Assembly: GCA_036736205.1 (NCBI GenBank) | Contig: DAINMX010000046.1 | Coordinates: 1-34,374, forward strand | Direction of reading: 5' to 3' | Length of the DNA stretch: 34,374 nucleotides | From: XYA12-FULL-58-9 sp001798605 | GTDB lineage: Bacteria > Myxococcota > XYA12-FULL-58-9 | In this document: in pieces, positions 25,259-32,917 of the stretch | How positions within the stretch are numbered: position 1 is the stretch's first letter | How the letters are laid out: the number at the start of each line of letters is the position of its first letter | Notes under the pieces: generated by a model | What the model was told of the DNA's origin: nothing | Database searches by the model: none | Seen by the model: the letters and a program-made list of their open reading frames with translations, nothing else | Program-made: the position numbers and the translations under genes

Positions 25259-27067
25259 ATGAGATGCCTATTGCTCATTTCTTTGCTCGCCGTCAGCGCG
25301 TGTGGCTCTCTTGCAGACGAGGAATTTCTCGATTCTGACTCTGCCGCACTCCAAGCCGTCACGATAGGTTCCGTGGTTCCCGTCTACGGAGATGCTCTCG
25401 ACAAGAGTTTTCAGGACGTGAGCTGGGCGAAACGTTCGCTGTCCTCTACGACCTATGTGTACAGCGGCACGCGCGCCATCTCCTTCGAGCCCGACAATTG
25501 GAGAGGACTCTATTTTCGCCACCGCACCGGTCTAGATGCCGCGACGATCGATGCCTTCGAGTTTTGGATCCGCGGTGGCCTGACGGGTGACCAGAAGATA
25601 CAGCTCGTCGTCGGCTCAGCGGATGGGGCGCTTGCGCGTGCAGATCTCGCAGCCTTTCTGCCAGCGGGTCGAATCACGACGACGTGGCAGCAGGCGCACG
25701 TTGACCTAGCGGCGCTCAATGTCACGAGCGGGACTTTCACTGGCGTCTACCTGCAGGACGTCTCGGGCCGGAACCAGCAAGCTGTCTACCTGGACGACAT
25801 TCAGTACACACCGCAGGAGGCTCCGCTGCAAGAGGATCCACCGCAGGACGATCCGACGCAGTCTAGCTACGACCCGATGTTCCGCGTCGGTGGCGGTGCC
25901 AACCAGTGGTGGGTCGAGGTTTACGCTGACGCGCAGAGTCTTGAGTACGAGTTCGAGGACGGCAGCCGGCACCCGCTGCTCCTGCAGGGCTACGGTGCCT
26001 TTGCGGCCAACGACCACGTGGTTGCAGGCACGCGCATGCGTCTCCATGCAACGCGCGCCGATGGGGTCGAGGCGCACAGTGCCCTTTTCTCCTACCTCAT
26101 CGACCAACCGGTGCTCGATGGCAGCCGACCGCAGATAGAACCACCGACCCCAACGACGGCGAGCGGGACTTTCTACGTCAACGGCCGCTTCCTTTACGAT
26201 CCGTGTGGCAACAAGGTGATCTTGCGGGGCGTGAACAAGATGAACATCTGGACCGACATCACGGGCAATAGGTCATTTGCGGAGATCGCCAAGACCGGTG
26301 CCAACGTCGTTCGCATCGTCTGGGATACTTCGGGGAGCGCGGCAGGGCTCGACACCGTCATCACCAATGCGGTGAGCAATCGCCTCCTACCCATGGTCGA
26401 GCTGCACGATGCAACCGGCAACTGGTCGATGTTGCAGAGCCTCGTCGATTACTGGGTGCGTGGCGACGTGTTGACTGTGATCAAGAATCACGAGAGCGAG
26501 TTGCTCCTCAATATCGGTAACGAAGTGGGCGACGGCAGTGTGACGGCGGAACAATTCCGATCAGGTTACGCCCTGGCGATCAGTCGGCTGCGCGGTGCTG
26601 GGCTGAACATGCCATTGGTTATCGACTCAACCCAGTGGGCGTACAACATCAACATGGTTCAGGCGAACGGTCCCTATCTGCTGCAGCAGGATCCGTTACA
26701 CAACCTGCTCTTCTCCGTCCATATGTACTGGTCGAACGTGCCGGCAGCGACGATTGAAGCAGAGCTCTTGGAGTCGGCCAATCTGAACCTGCCCCTCATC
26801 ATCGGTGAGTTCGCCGCCGCCGGGTTTAGTTGCAGCTTGGATATCGACTATCGCGCCATCTTAGCGTCGAGCCAGGCGCACGAGATCGGCTGGATTGCCT
26901 GGGAGTGGGGCCCGGGCAACTCACCGTGTAACAACATGGACATGACAACGGACAATAGCTTTGCGTCGCTGCACGATTGGGGCCTGGTGGCCGCAGTGAC
27001 CGACCCGAACAGCATCCAAAACACGGCTGAGCCGATCTTGTTCTTTGAGAATACCGCCTGCGACTAA
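25259..27067 (+). CDS. GH5 family glycoside hydrolase lipoprotein (mannanase-like) with carbohydrate-binding modules
   Basis: A 602-residue lipoprotein; lipobox VSAC (Cys15), ribosome binding site AGGAAGG. Residues ~38-183 look like a jelly-roll carbohydrate-binding module ending YLDDIQY. An acidic/proline linker leads to a second module at ~200-285 with the motif GANQWWVEVYA. The catalytic domain (~300-602) has GH5 hallmarks: ILRGVNKMNIWTD, ANVVRIVWD, LLPMVELHDATG, acid/base E422 in NIGNE, FSVHMYW, and nucleophile E517 in LIIGEF. The pattern is closest to GH5 subfamily 8 beta-1,4-mannanases, but cellulase activity is not excluded. Expected to be displayed on the outer membrane to cut plant or microbial polysaccharide. 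It shares its last two modules with the gene at 29438-31008 and is followed by an expansin. Confidence 0.88.
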   Translation: MRCLLLISLLAVSACGSLADEEFLDSDSAALQAVTIGSVVPVYGDALDKSFQDVSWAKRSLSSTTYVYSGTRAISFEPDNWRGLYFRHRTGLDAATIDAFEFWIRGGLTGDQKIQLVVGSADGALARADLAAFLPAGRITTTWQQAHVDLAALNVTSGTFTGVYLQDVSGRNQQAVYLDDIQYTPQEAPLQEDPPQDDPTQSSYDPMFRVGGGANQWWVEVYADAQSLEYEFEDGSRHPLLLQGYGAFAANDHVVAGTRMRLHATRADGVEAHSALFSYLIDQPVLDGSRPQIEPPTPTTASGTFYVNGRFLYDPCGNKVILRGVNKMNIWTDITGNRSFAEIAKTGANVVRIVWDTSGSAAGLDTVITNAVSNRLLPMVELHDATGNWSMLQSLVDYWVRGDVLTVIKNHESELLLNIGNEVGDGSVTAEQFRSGYALAISRLRGAGLNMPLVIDSTQWAYNINMVQANGPYLLQQDPLHNLLFSVHMYWSNVPAATIEAELLESANLNLPLIIGEFAAAGFSCSLDIDYRAILASSQAHEIGWIAWEWGPGNSPCNNMDMTTDNSFASLHDWGLVAAVTDPNSIQNTAEPILFFENTACD

Positions 27068-27196
27068 TCTGCGTCACTGACGGCGTTTGGCAGGGGAAAA
27101 AATGCATCGGGTTGGTGGTGAATCTTTGCTAGAAGACTCATCCTAGTTGTTTGGTTTTAGCCGGTGTCTGCGGCGTTTGAGGACTGGGAGATAGGG

Positions 27197-28150
27197 ATGC
27201 GTTTCTTCACCACCAACCGTTTTCTCATTTGCGTCCTGTTTTTTGCCTGCTCGACTGAAGGCCGCGAAGCTGGCGAGGAGGAAGACGACGAGGCGGTGTG
27301 TTCTCGCACCGTTCCGGAGGAGGAGGCGCCGTCCATTGAGTGCGAGTCCTTGGGGCTTGGGGCCGAATACGACGGTTGCTCAGGGGCGAATCTGGCTTGC
27401 GGGCCCGTCATTGGCTGCACCAATCAACGCAACGAAGATATCGCCGGCAAAGTGGAGACGGAGTATCGAGGTCCCGATGCGTCCTTTGAGCCCCCGCAGA
27501 CGTTGTTGCCCCCCATGGGCACCCCCATCGTGGGATGGGGATCGGGTTGGTTCGCCCGTGGTGATGGTACAGAAGCGACCGGCAGTTGTTCACTTCCTGC
27601 TCTCCACAACATCATGGGGGCCGCGTTGACCATGCGTCAGTTCGGACAGGCCGATTGGTGCGGAGCGTGTGCCGAGGTTGTGGGTCGCTCGGGCCAAAGG
27701 GTGCGGGTGATGATTATCGATCAATGTGCGGGTTGTGCAGACGGCGGTTTGGATCTGCCATCGGGTGAGGATTCCCCCTATCGGATGTTGAACCTACCAG
27801 GCAACCCCGACGTTTGTCGAACGGGGTTGCAGCCCATCGAGTGGCGAATCGTTCCATGTGAAACAGACGGCGGCGTGATTGTTCACTACACGGAGGGTTT
27901 CAATCAATGGACCCCAGCCATTCAGATACGCAATCACCGTCTGCCCATCGTGCGTGTCGACGACTTCGTGGAGGGGCAATGGCGTGAGATCGACCGCGAG
28001 GCACACAATCAGTACTATTTGACACCGCGCTCAGACTCGCAGGCACAACCATTGATCATACGAGTGACGGCCATCGACGGCTCCCAAATTTCGGGCACCT
28101 TCCCACCATTTGAGGCTGGCATGAACTACGAAACAAGGCATCAGTTCTAA
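27197..28150 (+). CDS. Expansin-like lipoprotein (EXLX type)
   Basis: A 317-residue lipoprotein with lipobox FFAC (Cys18) and an acidic linker (EAGEEEDDEAV). The expansin D1 double-psi barrel is clear: GWGSGWFARGDGTEATGSCSLP, WCGACAEVVGRSGQRVRVMIIDQCAGCADGGLDL with the key aspartate D175, then LQPIEWRIVPCE. The D2 (CBM63-like) domain follows: FNQWTPAIQIRNHRLPIVRVDDFVEGQWREIDREAHNQYYL ... PLIIRVTAIDG, with aromatic residues on the binding face. Expansins loosen cellulose/hemicellulose networks without cutting them, so it fits as partner of the GH5 enzyme 130 bp upstream. Membrane tethering is unusual, since most characterised bacterial expansins are secreted. No good promoter of its own was found, so read-through from the GH5 gene is likely. 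Confidence 0.92.
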   Translation: MRFFTTNRFLICVLFFACSTEGREAGEEEDDEAVCSRTVPEEEAPSIECESLGLGAEYDGCSGANLACGPVIGCTNQRNEDIAGKVETEYRGPDASFEPPQTLLPPMGTPIVGWGSGWFARGDGTEATGSCSLPALHNIMGAALTMRQFGQADWCGACAEVVGRSGQRVRVMIIDQCAGCADGGLDLPSGEDSPYRMLNLPGNPDVCRTGLQPIEWRIVPCETDGGVIVHYTEGFNQWTPAIQIRNHRLPIVRVDDFVEGQWREIDREAHNQYYLTPRSDSQAQPLIIRVTAIDGSQISGTFPPFEAGMNYETRHQF

Positions 28151-28155
28151 GCCAG

Positions 28156-28171
28156 CCCCGGCGTTGCGGGG
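28156..28171. terminator. Small hairpin between convergent expansin and glycosyltransferase genes
   Basis: CCCCG (28156-28160) and CGGGG (28167-28171) around a 6-base loop, followed by ATCTTCTTC on the plus strand, directly after the expansin stop. Short but well placed. Confidence 0.35.
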
Positions 28172-28222
28172 ATCTTCTTCGGGTACCAAAGCCGGCTCAC
28201 TGTGTTTGGGCGCATGGATGCC

Positions 28223-29386
28223 TCACTGCACAGTCGAGCCGGTTTCTTCGTCCGGCAACAACGCCCCTTGGTGCTTTCCCATGGCCGGGTGCTCGAGGGT
28301 CTCGGGTCTTGGCTCATTGTGAGAGGCGGCGCACAGGAGCTCATCGAGGCAGCCGAGAGTCATGGAGTTGTCCTGAGCCGGGAAGCTCGCCAGTGCATGC
28401 GCAAAGCAATCAGTCCGAGACAAAAATGATTCCACCAGCTCGGTCGAGAGCTCGGGAGCCCAAGCGCCATAGCCCAGATGCGCGAGATACCGGGCGTTGA
28501 GCTCTTGCTCGAACTGTTTCTCCAGAGGTACCGACAACATAGGAACCCCCAGTGAAACCGCCTCTCCCATCAGAGAGTAGCCTCCCCCCGCGATCACCGC
28601 ACGGGCTGTGCGTAGGTCATCCACAAATCCAGTCGCCGAGAAATCGCAAAGGGTGACATTCTTCTCTTTGCCGCTTCGCCCCATGCCGTAAAGGCGGAAC
28701 TCACACGGCAATTTCTGCAGCCGAGGAATCAACGCGGAGTTCGCGGCCGCCGTTTGGTAAACGAGGACGTGCTCGCCTGGCTCCCGCTTGGCGGCGAGTA
28801 TCTCCTGACGGAGAATGGGCGGCACCAAGGTCGTGCGCTTCTTGCGGACTGGCGGAAAGAAGAAGCTCGTCATCAAGTAGTGATAAGCACCGGGCATCTT
28901 GATCTTCACCGCGAGTTTCGCCAACCAACCGTCGAGCCCACGCTTGCCAATGATCTCTTGGGGATGATGGCAGCGATTGATCACCTGCATGTTGTCGATG
29001 GAAACCACCGGCAAGCGGTGGTTACGGCCATACAGATAGGCCCAGGACTCAAAGTCACTGATGACCAGCTCCGGAGAGAACCCGGCCTCCGCCACCTTAC
29101 GATAAACGCCAATGTTCTTCTTGATCCCAGCAGACGCCTGGTCGAGGTTGGACAACAGAGACTCGCTCTTGTCGATGGCGTTGTCATCGTAAACAAAATG
29201 TAGACCGTGGATCTCTTCGATGGCGATGTTGCTTTTGCCACGGAATGCTGACCGCAGAAAGTCATGCGCCCTTCCGGAGACCACCACACGGACAGTGTGC
29301 CCACACGACAGAAGATGTTCGATCACAACCCGACTTCGGGTCGCATGCCCCATTCCCTCACCGACAACGCCATAGAGTATCTTCAC
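28223..29386 (-). CDS. GT28/MJ1255-type glycosyltransferase
   Basis: About 387 residues. N-terminus KILYGVVGEGMGHATRSRVVIEHLLSCGHTVRVV is the glycine-rich loop of GT-B enzymes; the C-terminal half has DDLRTARAVIAGGGYSLMGEAVSLGVPMLSVPLEKQFEQELNARYLAHLGYG, the nucleotide-sugar binding motif of the MurG/MJ1255 group. No signal peptide; cytoplasmic or membrane-peripheral. GTG 29386 is preferred over GTG 29395 because GAGGTGG is then at proper distance. It lies 51 bases after the second GH5 gene on the same strand, so it is probably driven by the same sigma-54 promoter, giving that operon a glycan-making as well as a glycan-cutting enzyme. Acceptor and donor sugars are unknown. Confidence 0.8.
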   Translation of the reverse strand: MKILYGVVGEGMGHATRSRVVIEHLLSCGHTVRVVVSGRAHDFLRSAFRGKSNIAIEEIHGLHFVYDDNAIDKSESLLSNLDQASAGIKKNIGVYRKVAEAGFSPELVISDFESWAYLYGRNHRLPVVSIDNMQVINRCHHPQEIIGKRGLDGWLAKLAVKIKMPGAYHYLMTSFFFPPVRKKRTTLVPPILRQEILAAKREPGEHVLVYQTAAANSALIPRLQKLPCEFRLYGMGRSGKEKNVTLCDFSATGFVDDLRTARAVIAGGGYSLMGEAVSLGVPMLSVPLEKQFEQELNARYLAHLGYGAWAPELSTELVESFLSRTDCFAHALASFPAQDNSMTLGCLDELLCAASHNEPRPETLEHPAMGKHQGALLPDEETGSTVQ

Positions 29387-29437
29387 CGCAACCACCTCGA
29401 GTCTACTTCGATACCGGGTACTCGAGGCACCACTGAA

Positions 29438-31008
29438 TCACTCACAGCCGTTGTTGACCAAGTAAGGGATGGGCTGAGCGGTGTTCTTGATGCTGTTCGG
29501 ATCCGTGACCGCAGCGACCAAACCCCAGTCATGTAGCGATGCGAAGCTGTTGTCCGTTGTCATGTCCATGTTGTTACACGGTGAATTGCCTGGGCCCCAC
29601 TCCCAGGCAATCCAGCCGATTTCATGCGCCTGGCTCGAAGCCATGATGGCACGGTAGTCGACATCATAACCGCAGCCAAAACCGGCAGCGGCAAACTCGC
29701 CGATGATCAGGGGGAGATTGAGATCAGCGGTCTCCGATAGCTCTGCCTCGATCGTCGCAGCCGACACGTCGGACCAATACGCGTGCACGGAGAAGATGAT
29801 GTTGTGCAGCGGATCTTGCTCAAGCAGATAAGGTCCGTTCGCCTGGACCATGTTGATGTTGTACGCCCACTGGATCGAATCGATGACCAATGGGGTATTG
29901 ATGCCAGCCGAACGCATGCGCGTGATTGCAAGCGTGTAATCGGCGCGGAATTGGTCCGCCGTCACGTTGCCATCACCGACCTCGTTGCCAATGTTAACGA
30001 GCAACCCGCTTTCGTGTTTGTGGAGCACTGCGACCACATCGCTTCGTACCCAGTAATCGACGAGGCTAGGCAACAGCGACCAGTTGCCGGTCGCGTCGTG
30101 CAGCTCCACCATCGGCAGCAAATGATTGCTCAGGGCACGGGTGATGACCGCGTCGAGTCCGGCCGCGGTGCCCGTGGTGTCCCAGACAATGCGAACGACG
30201 TTGGCGCCGGTCTGGGCGATCTCCGCGAATGACCGACTGCCAGTCGGATCGGTCCAGATGTTCATTTTGTTGACGCCCCTCAGGATCACTTTGTTGCCGC
30301 ACGGGTCGTGGAGGAAGCGGCCACTGACGTAGAAGTTTCCATCCGAGGTTGGTGGCTGGTCAGTCGGATCGGGTTCCCCATCGGACACGGTGTCGTCGAT
30401 GAGATAGTTGAAGAACGCACTCCGCCCTACGGCCCCATCGGCTCGCGTCGCATGGAGTCGCATGGGTGTACCCGTCAACACGTGGTCGTTAGCGGCAAAG
30501 GCCCCATAGTTCTGGAGGGCAAGCGGATGTCGGCTCCCATCCGCCAACTCATATTCCACACTGGCGGCGGTGGCGTGGACTTCAACCCACCACTCATTGG
30601 CACCACTGCCGATGTTGAACTGGGGATCGTACTCCGTCGGATCGGGTGACACATCCGTGTCGGGTGACACATCCGTCGAGTCGGGTGACACATCCGTCGA
30701 GTCGGGTGACACATCCGTCGAGTCGGGTGACACANNNNNNNNNNNNNNNNNNNNNNNNNNNNNNNNNNNNNNNNNNNNNNNNNNNNNNNNNNNNNNNNNN
30801 NNNNNNNNNNNNNNNNNNNNNNNNNNNNNNNNNNGTCGGGTGACACATCCGTCGAGTCGGGTGACACATCCGTCGAGTCGGGTGACACATCCGTGCGTTC
30901 TGCCGTTGTGTTGCCGGTAGAATCGTTCACCGGGTCGAGAATCACTCCGGTGGGAAACCCGCCACATGCACTGAGGCCGAATACAGCAAGCAGGGGTAAG
31001 AGCCGCAT
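29438..31008 (-). CDS. Second GH5 family glycoside hydrolase lipoprotein with heptad-repeat linker (contains assembly gap)
   Basis: Starts at ATG 31008 with AAGAGGA upstream; lipobox LSAC (Cys15). After ~35 residues comes a linker of repeated heptads STDVSPD, broken by the 100-N gap at 30735-30834. Then a GANEWWVEVHA module and a GH5 catalytic domain nearly the same as the paralogue at 25259: ILRGVNKMNIWTD, LLPMVELHDATG, acid/base in NIGNE, FSVHAYW, nucleophile in LIIGEF. It lacks the N-terminal jelly-roll module of the paralogue and has the repeat linker in its place. The frames on the two sides of the gap differ only because the gap length is nominal. Likely displayed on the outer membrane; mannanase-like specificity is inferred from the GH5_8-like motifs. 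Confidence 0.86.
30644..30894 (-). repeat. 21-bp minisatellite coding for STDVSPD heptads
   Basis: At least six near-perfect 21-bp units, plus one 18-bp unit at the left end, flank the N run. Each unit gives the heptapeptide S-T-D-V-S-P-D on the minus strand. The assembly broke inside the array, so the true copy number is unknown and may vary between cells. Confidence 0.9.
30735..30834. other. Assembly gap (100 N) inside the heptad repeat
   Basis: Placeholder of 100 N, with repeat units on both sides; most simply a collapsed tandem array. Confidence 0.95.
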
Positions 31009-31425
31009 GGACAACCGTCCTCTTATAAAACAATGAGCTGAGACACAAGTTGTCCTTAGCAACCAGCGGGCCAACTCGAGGCTCACTGAAAAGAGTAATA
31101 AATACAAGCAAGAAGAAGAAGCCTGGACGGGCACCACCAAGGAACTGACGAAATTTCGGCAGGGAGCCCGAAGCCGATGGAACAGAACGGGAGTCGGACT
31201 GCCGCTGGACTGATTTCCCACAACATCGTCTAGATACTTGCTCAAGTTCCTAAAAATATTATGTTTTTTCCATGTAGGTGCGAATGGGAGCCTATCGCAC
31301 GTGCCGAAATCTCGGCACCACCGTTGCCAAGATCTCGTCAGTTTTTGATCTGCAGATCGGCAGGAAGGGCAATCTGGGGCGTCCTCGCGTCGACACAAGC
31401 CGGCACCGGCCGACGCAGGCCGGCG
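31009..31425. other. 417-bp region with no intact gene, upstream of the second GH5 gene
   Basis: Open frames here lack ribosome binding sites and family resemblance. It contains the sigma-54 promoter at 31058-31073, an AT-rich stretch around 31250-31272 and a small palindrome ACTTG-CT-CAAGT at 31236-31247, about 165-180 bp upstream of the -24 element, the usual range for an activator site. Confidence 0.6.
31058..31073 (-). promoter_or_regulatory. Sigma-54 (-24/-12) promoter of the second GH5 lipoprotein gene
   Basis: On the minus strand TGGCCCGCTGGTTGCT: one mismatch to TGGCACG-N4-TTGCA/T, with GG and GC exactly 10 bases apart. Predicted start of transcription is near 31047, leaving a ~40-base leader before ATG 31008. 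Confidence 0.7.
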
Positions 31426-31934
31426 TCATTCGGTCTCTTGTTTGGGTGGCTGTACGCGCAACTCGTTGGGCCGAGTCTGGAGCCGGTTGTACACCGCGAC
31501 CGCACTCCCCTCGGAATCCTCCGACCATGCTGCCCGGGCCTGCCTCGCGCAATCGCGACAACGCGGTGATGTCGGTTAAGGTCGGATTGCCGTCCAGCTC
31601 GAATGAGAGACTCCAAACCGTTGAGGCTCTGCAGCCGCGGGTTGAAGCGCACGATGCCATTGCCTACACGTTTGAGGCGGTCCAATCCCGAGAGATCTGC
31701 GAGGTGCTCAAATCTTTCCACATATAAACTTCCTCCCACCTCTTCGAGGGCACGGAGGGAATTCAAATCCGTGACCGTTTGGCTACCCATCAATAGGAAA
31801 TCACCGGTGATGCGTCTCACGCCGCGCAGGCGCTGCAGATCGTCATCGGTGACATTCTCGAGGTGCACCGAGCCATCAATGACACCAACGTCCTGGAGGT
31901 TAGTTTGACTTCGGGAGGAGATGTCACCCTAACA
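31426..31934 (-). pseudogene. Decayed receptor-L-domain/leucine-rich surface protein gene
   Basis: Translated in pieces, the minus strand gives one continuous L-domain-like protein: GDISSRSQTNLQDVGVID, then ITGDFLLMGSQTVTDLNSLRALEEVGGSLYV and LSGLDRLKRVGNGIVRFNPRLQSLNGLESL in one frame. DGNPTLTDITALSRLRE continues in the next frame (shift near 31600-31612), and a plausible C-terminus (SEGSAVAVYNRLQTRPNEL, stop at 31426) follows in the third (shift near 31540). A TAG at 31929-31931 replaces the residue in an otherwise typical C-x-GDI motif. Two frameshifts plus a nonsense codon and a missing signal peptide argue for a pseudogene over a sequencing error. Intact relatives are surface lipoproteins of deltaproteobacteria. 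Confidence 0.65.
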
Positions 31935-32171
31935 TGTCGCAATTCACGACGACGTGCGCCGGAACTTTCTTATGGTGTCTGCCCCGTGAAGTGGCCTAGA
32001 AGGGGCTGCCCGTGCTGCACCAGGGCCGGATTGCGTGACGAACACTCTTGTTGGGGGCATTGCGCCGCGGGGGCGAGCTGGGGCGGTACAGCTGAAAACA
32101 GTGACCAAGCCGAAGGGTTTATCGATCGAGGCATTCACAAAGTCCACCCACTTCAGAAAGGGGTTGAGCTG

Positions 32172-32906
32172 ATGAACAGGAAACTCACATTCTTGGCCGT
32201 TCTGTGTCCTCTCCTATTCTCGTCTTCTTCATGCACCAATAGAGAAGCCTTGGGCAGGTCCGATGACCCCAAAGGGGGAAAAGCGAAAACCAATGACAAG
32301 CTCGAAAGCGTCTCCCCGCATGTCCTTCCGCCGCTGCCCTTCAAGGAAGACGCACTGGAGCCTGTCATATCCGCAAAGACGATTTCGTTTCACCACGGCA
32401 AACACCAGAAGGGATATGTGGATAACCTGAACAAGCTGGTGGTAGGGACGGATTTTGCGGGCATGCCGCTCGAGAAAATCATCACCGAGACCGCCGGCAA
32501 AGTTGACAGGACCGCCATCTTCAACAATGCGGCGCAGGCGTGGAACCACGCGTTCTATTGGCGCAGTCTGAGTCCAAAAGGCGGCGGCGAACCACCCGCG
32601 GCGTTGAAACAAAAGATCGAAGCTTCTTTCGGCTCCTTGGATGCCTGCAAAAAGGAGTTGGCGACTGCTGCGATGGGCCAATTCGGAAGTGGTTGGGCGT
32701 GGCTCGTGCAGGATGGCGACAAGCTCAAGGTGGTCAAGACCGGCAATGCGGATGTGCCGATGACCGCTGGCCTCAAGCCGCTATTGGTTCTCGACGTGTG
32801 GGAACACGCCTACTACCTGGACTACCAGAACCGACGCGTGGACTATGTCAATACAGTGCTGGACAAGCTGATCAATTGGGCGTTTGCGGCTGAGAACCTT
32901 GATTGA
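32172..32906 (+). CDS. sodB: Lipoprotein iron-type superoxide dismutase
   Basis: A 244-residue Fe/Mn superoxide dismutase with a lipoprotein signal (LLFSSSSC, Cys21) and a ~25-residue charged linker before the enzyme begins (HVLPPLPFKEDALEPVISAKTISFHHGKHQKGYVDNLN). Metal ligands are in FHHGKH, WNHAFYW and DVWEHAYYLDYQ. The FNNAAQAWNH motif carries the glutamine typical of iron enzymes rather than the GGH of manganese ones. Start ATG 32172 follows AAAGGGG. SodB is normally cytoplasmic; the lipobox would place this copy on a membrane facing the periplasm or outside, to remove external superoxide. The spacer upstream (31935-32171) shows nothing else recognisable. Confidence 0.93.
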   Translation: MNRKLTFLAVLCPLLFSSSSCTNREALGRSDDPKGGKAKTNDKLESVSPHVLPPLPFKEDALEPVISAKTISFHHGKHQKGYVDNLNKLVVGTDFAGMPLEKIITETAGKVDRTAIFNNAAQAWNHAFYWRSLSPKGGGEPPAALKQKIEASFGSLDACKKELATAAMGQFGSGWAWLVQDGDKLKVVKTGNADVPMTAGLKPLLVLDVWEHAYYLDYQNRRVDYVNTVLDKLINWAFAAENLD

Positions 32907-32917
32907 CCACAACCTAA

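Noticed and set aside
24862..25362. 167-residue N-terminal extension of the PilZ activator
   Set aside because: The extension resembles translated non-coding sequence; ATG 24861 has a good ribosome binding site and begins just before the PilZ domain.
27105..27130. Sigma-54 promoter for the expansin gene
   Set aside because: The best candidate (TGG ... TTGCT) has GG-to-GC spacing one base too short or two too long.
30644..30894. CRISPR array on the basis of short regular repeats
   Set aside because: Units are contiguous 21-mers with no spacers and encode an in-frame heptapeptide.
31992..32007. Sigma-54 promoter upstream of the superoxide dismutase
   Set aside because: GG and GC are spaced correctly but the -12 element reads GGGCT, far from TTGCA.
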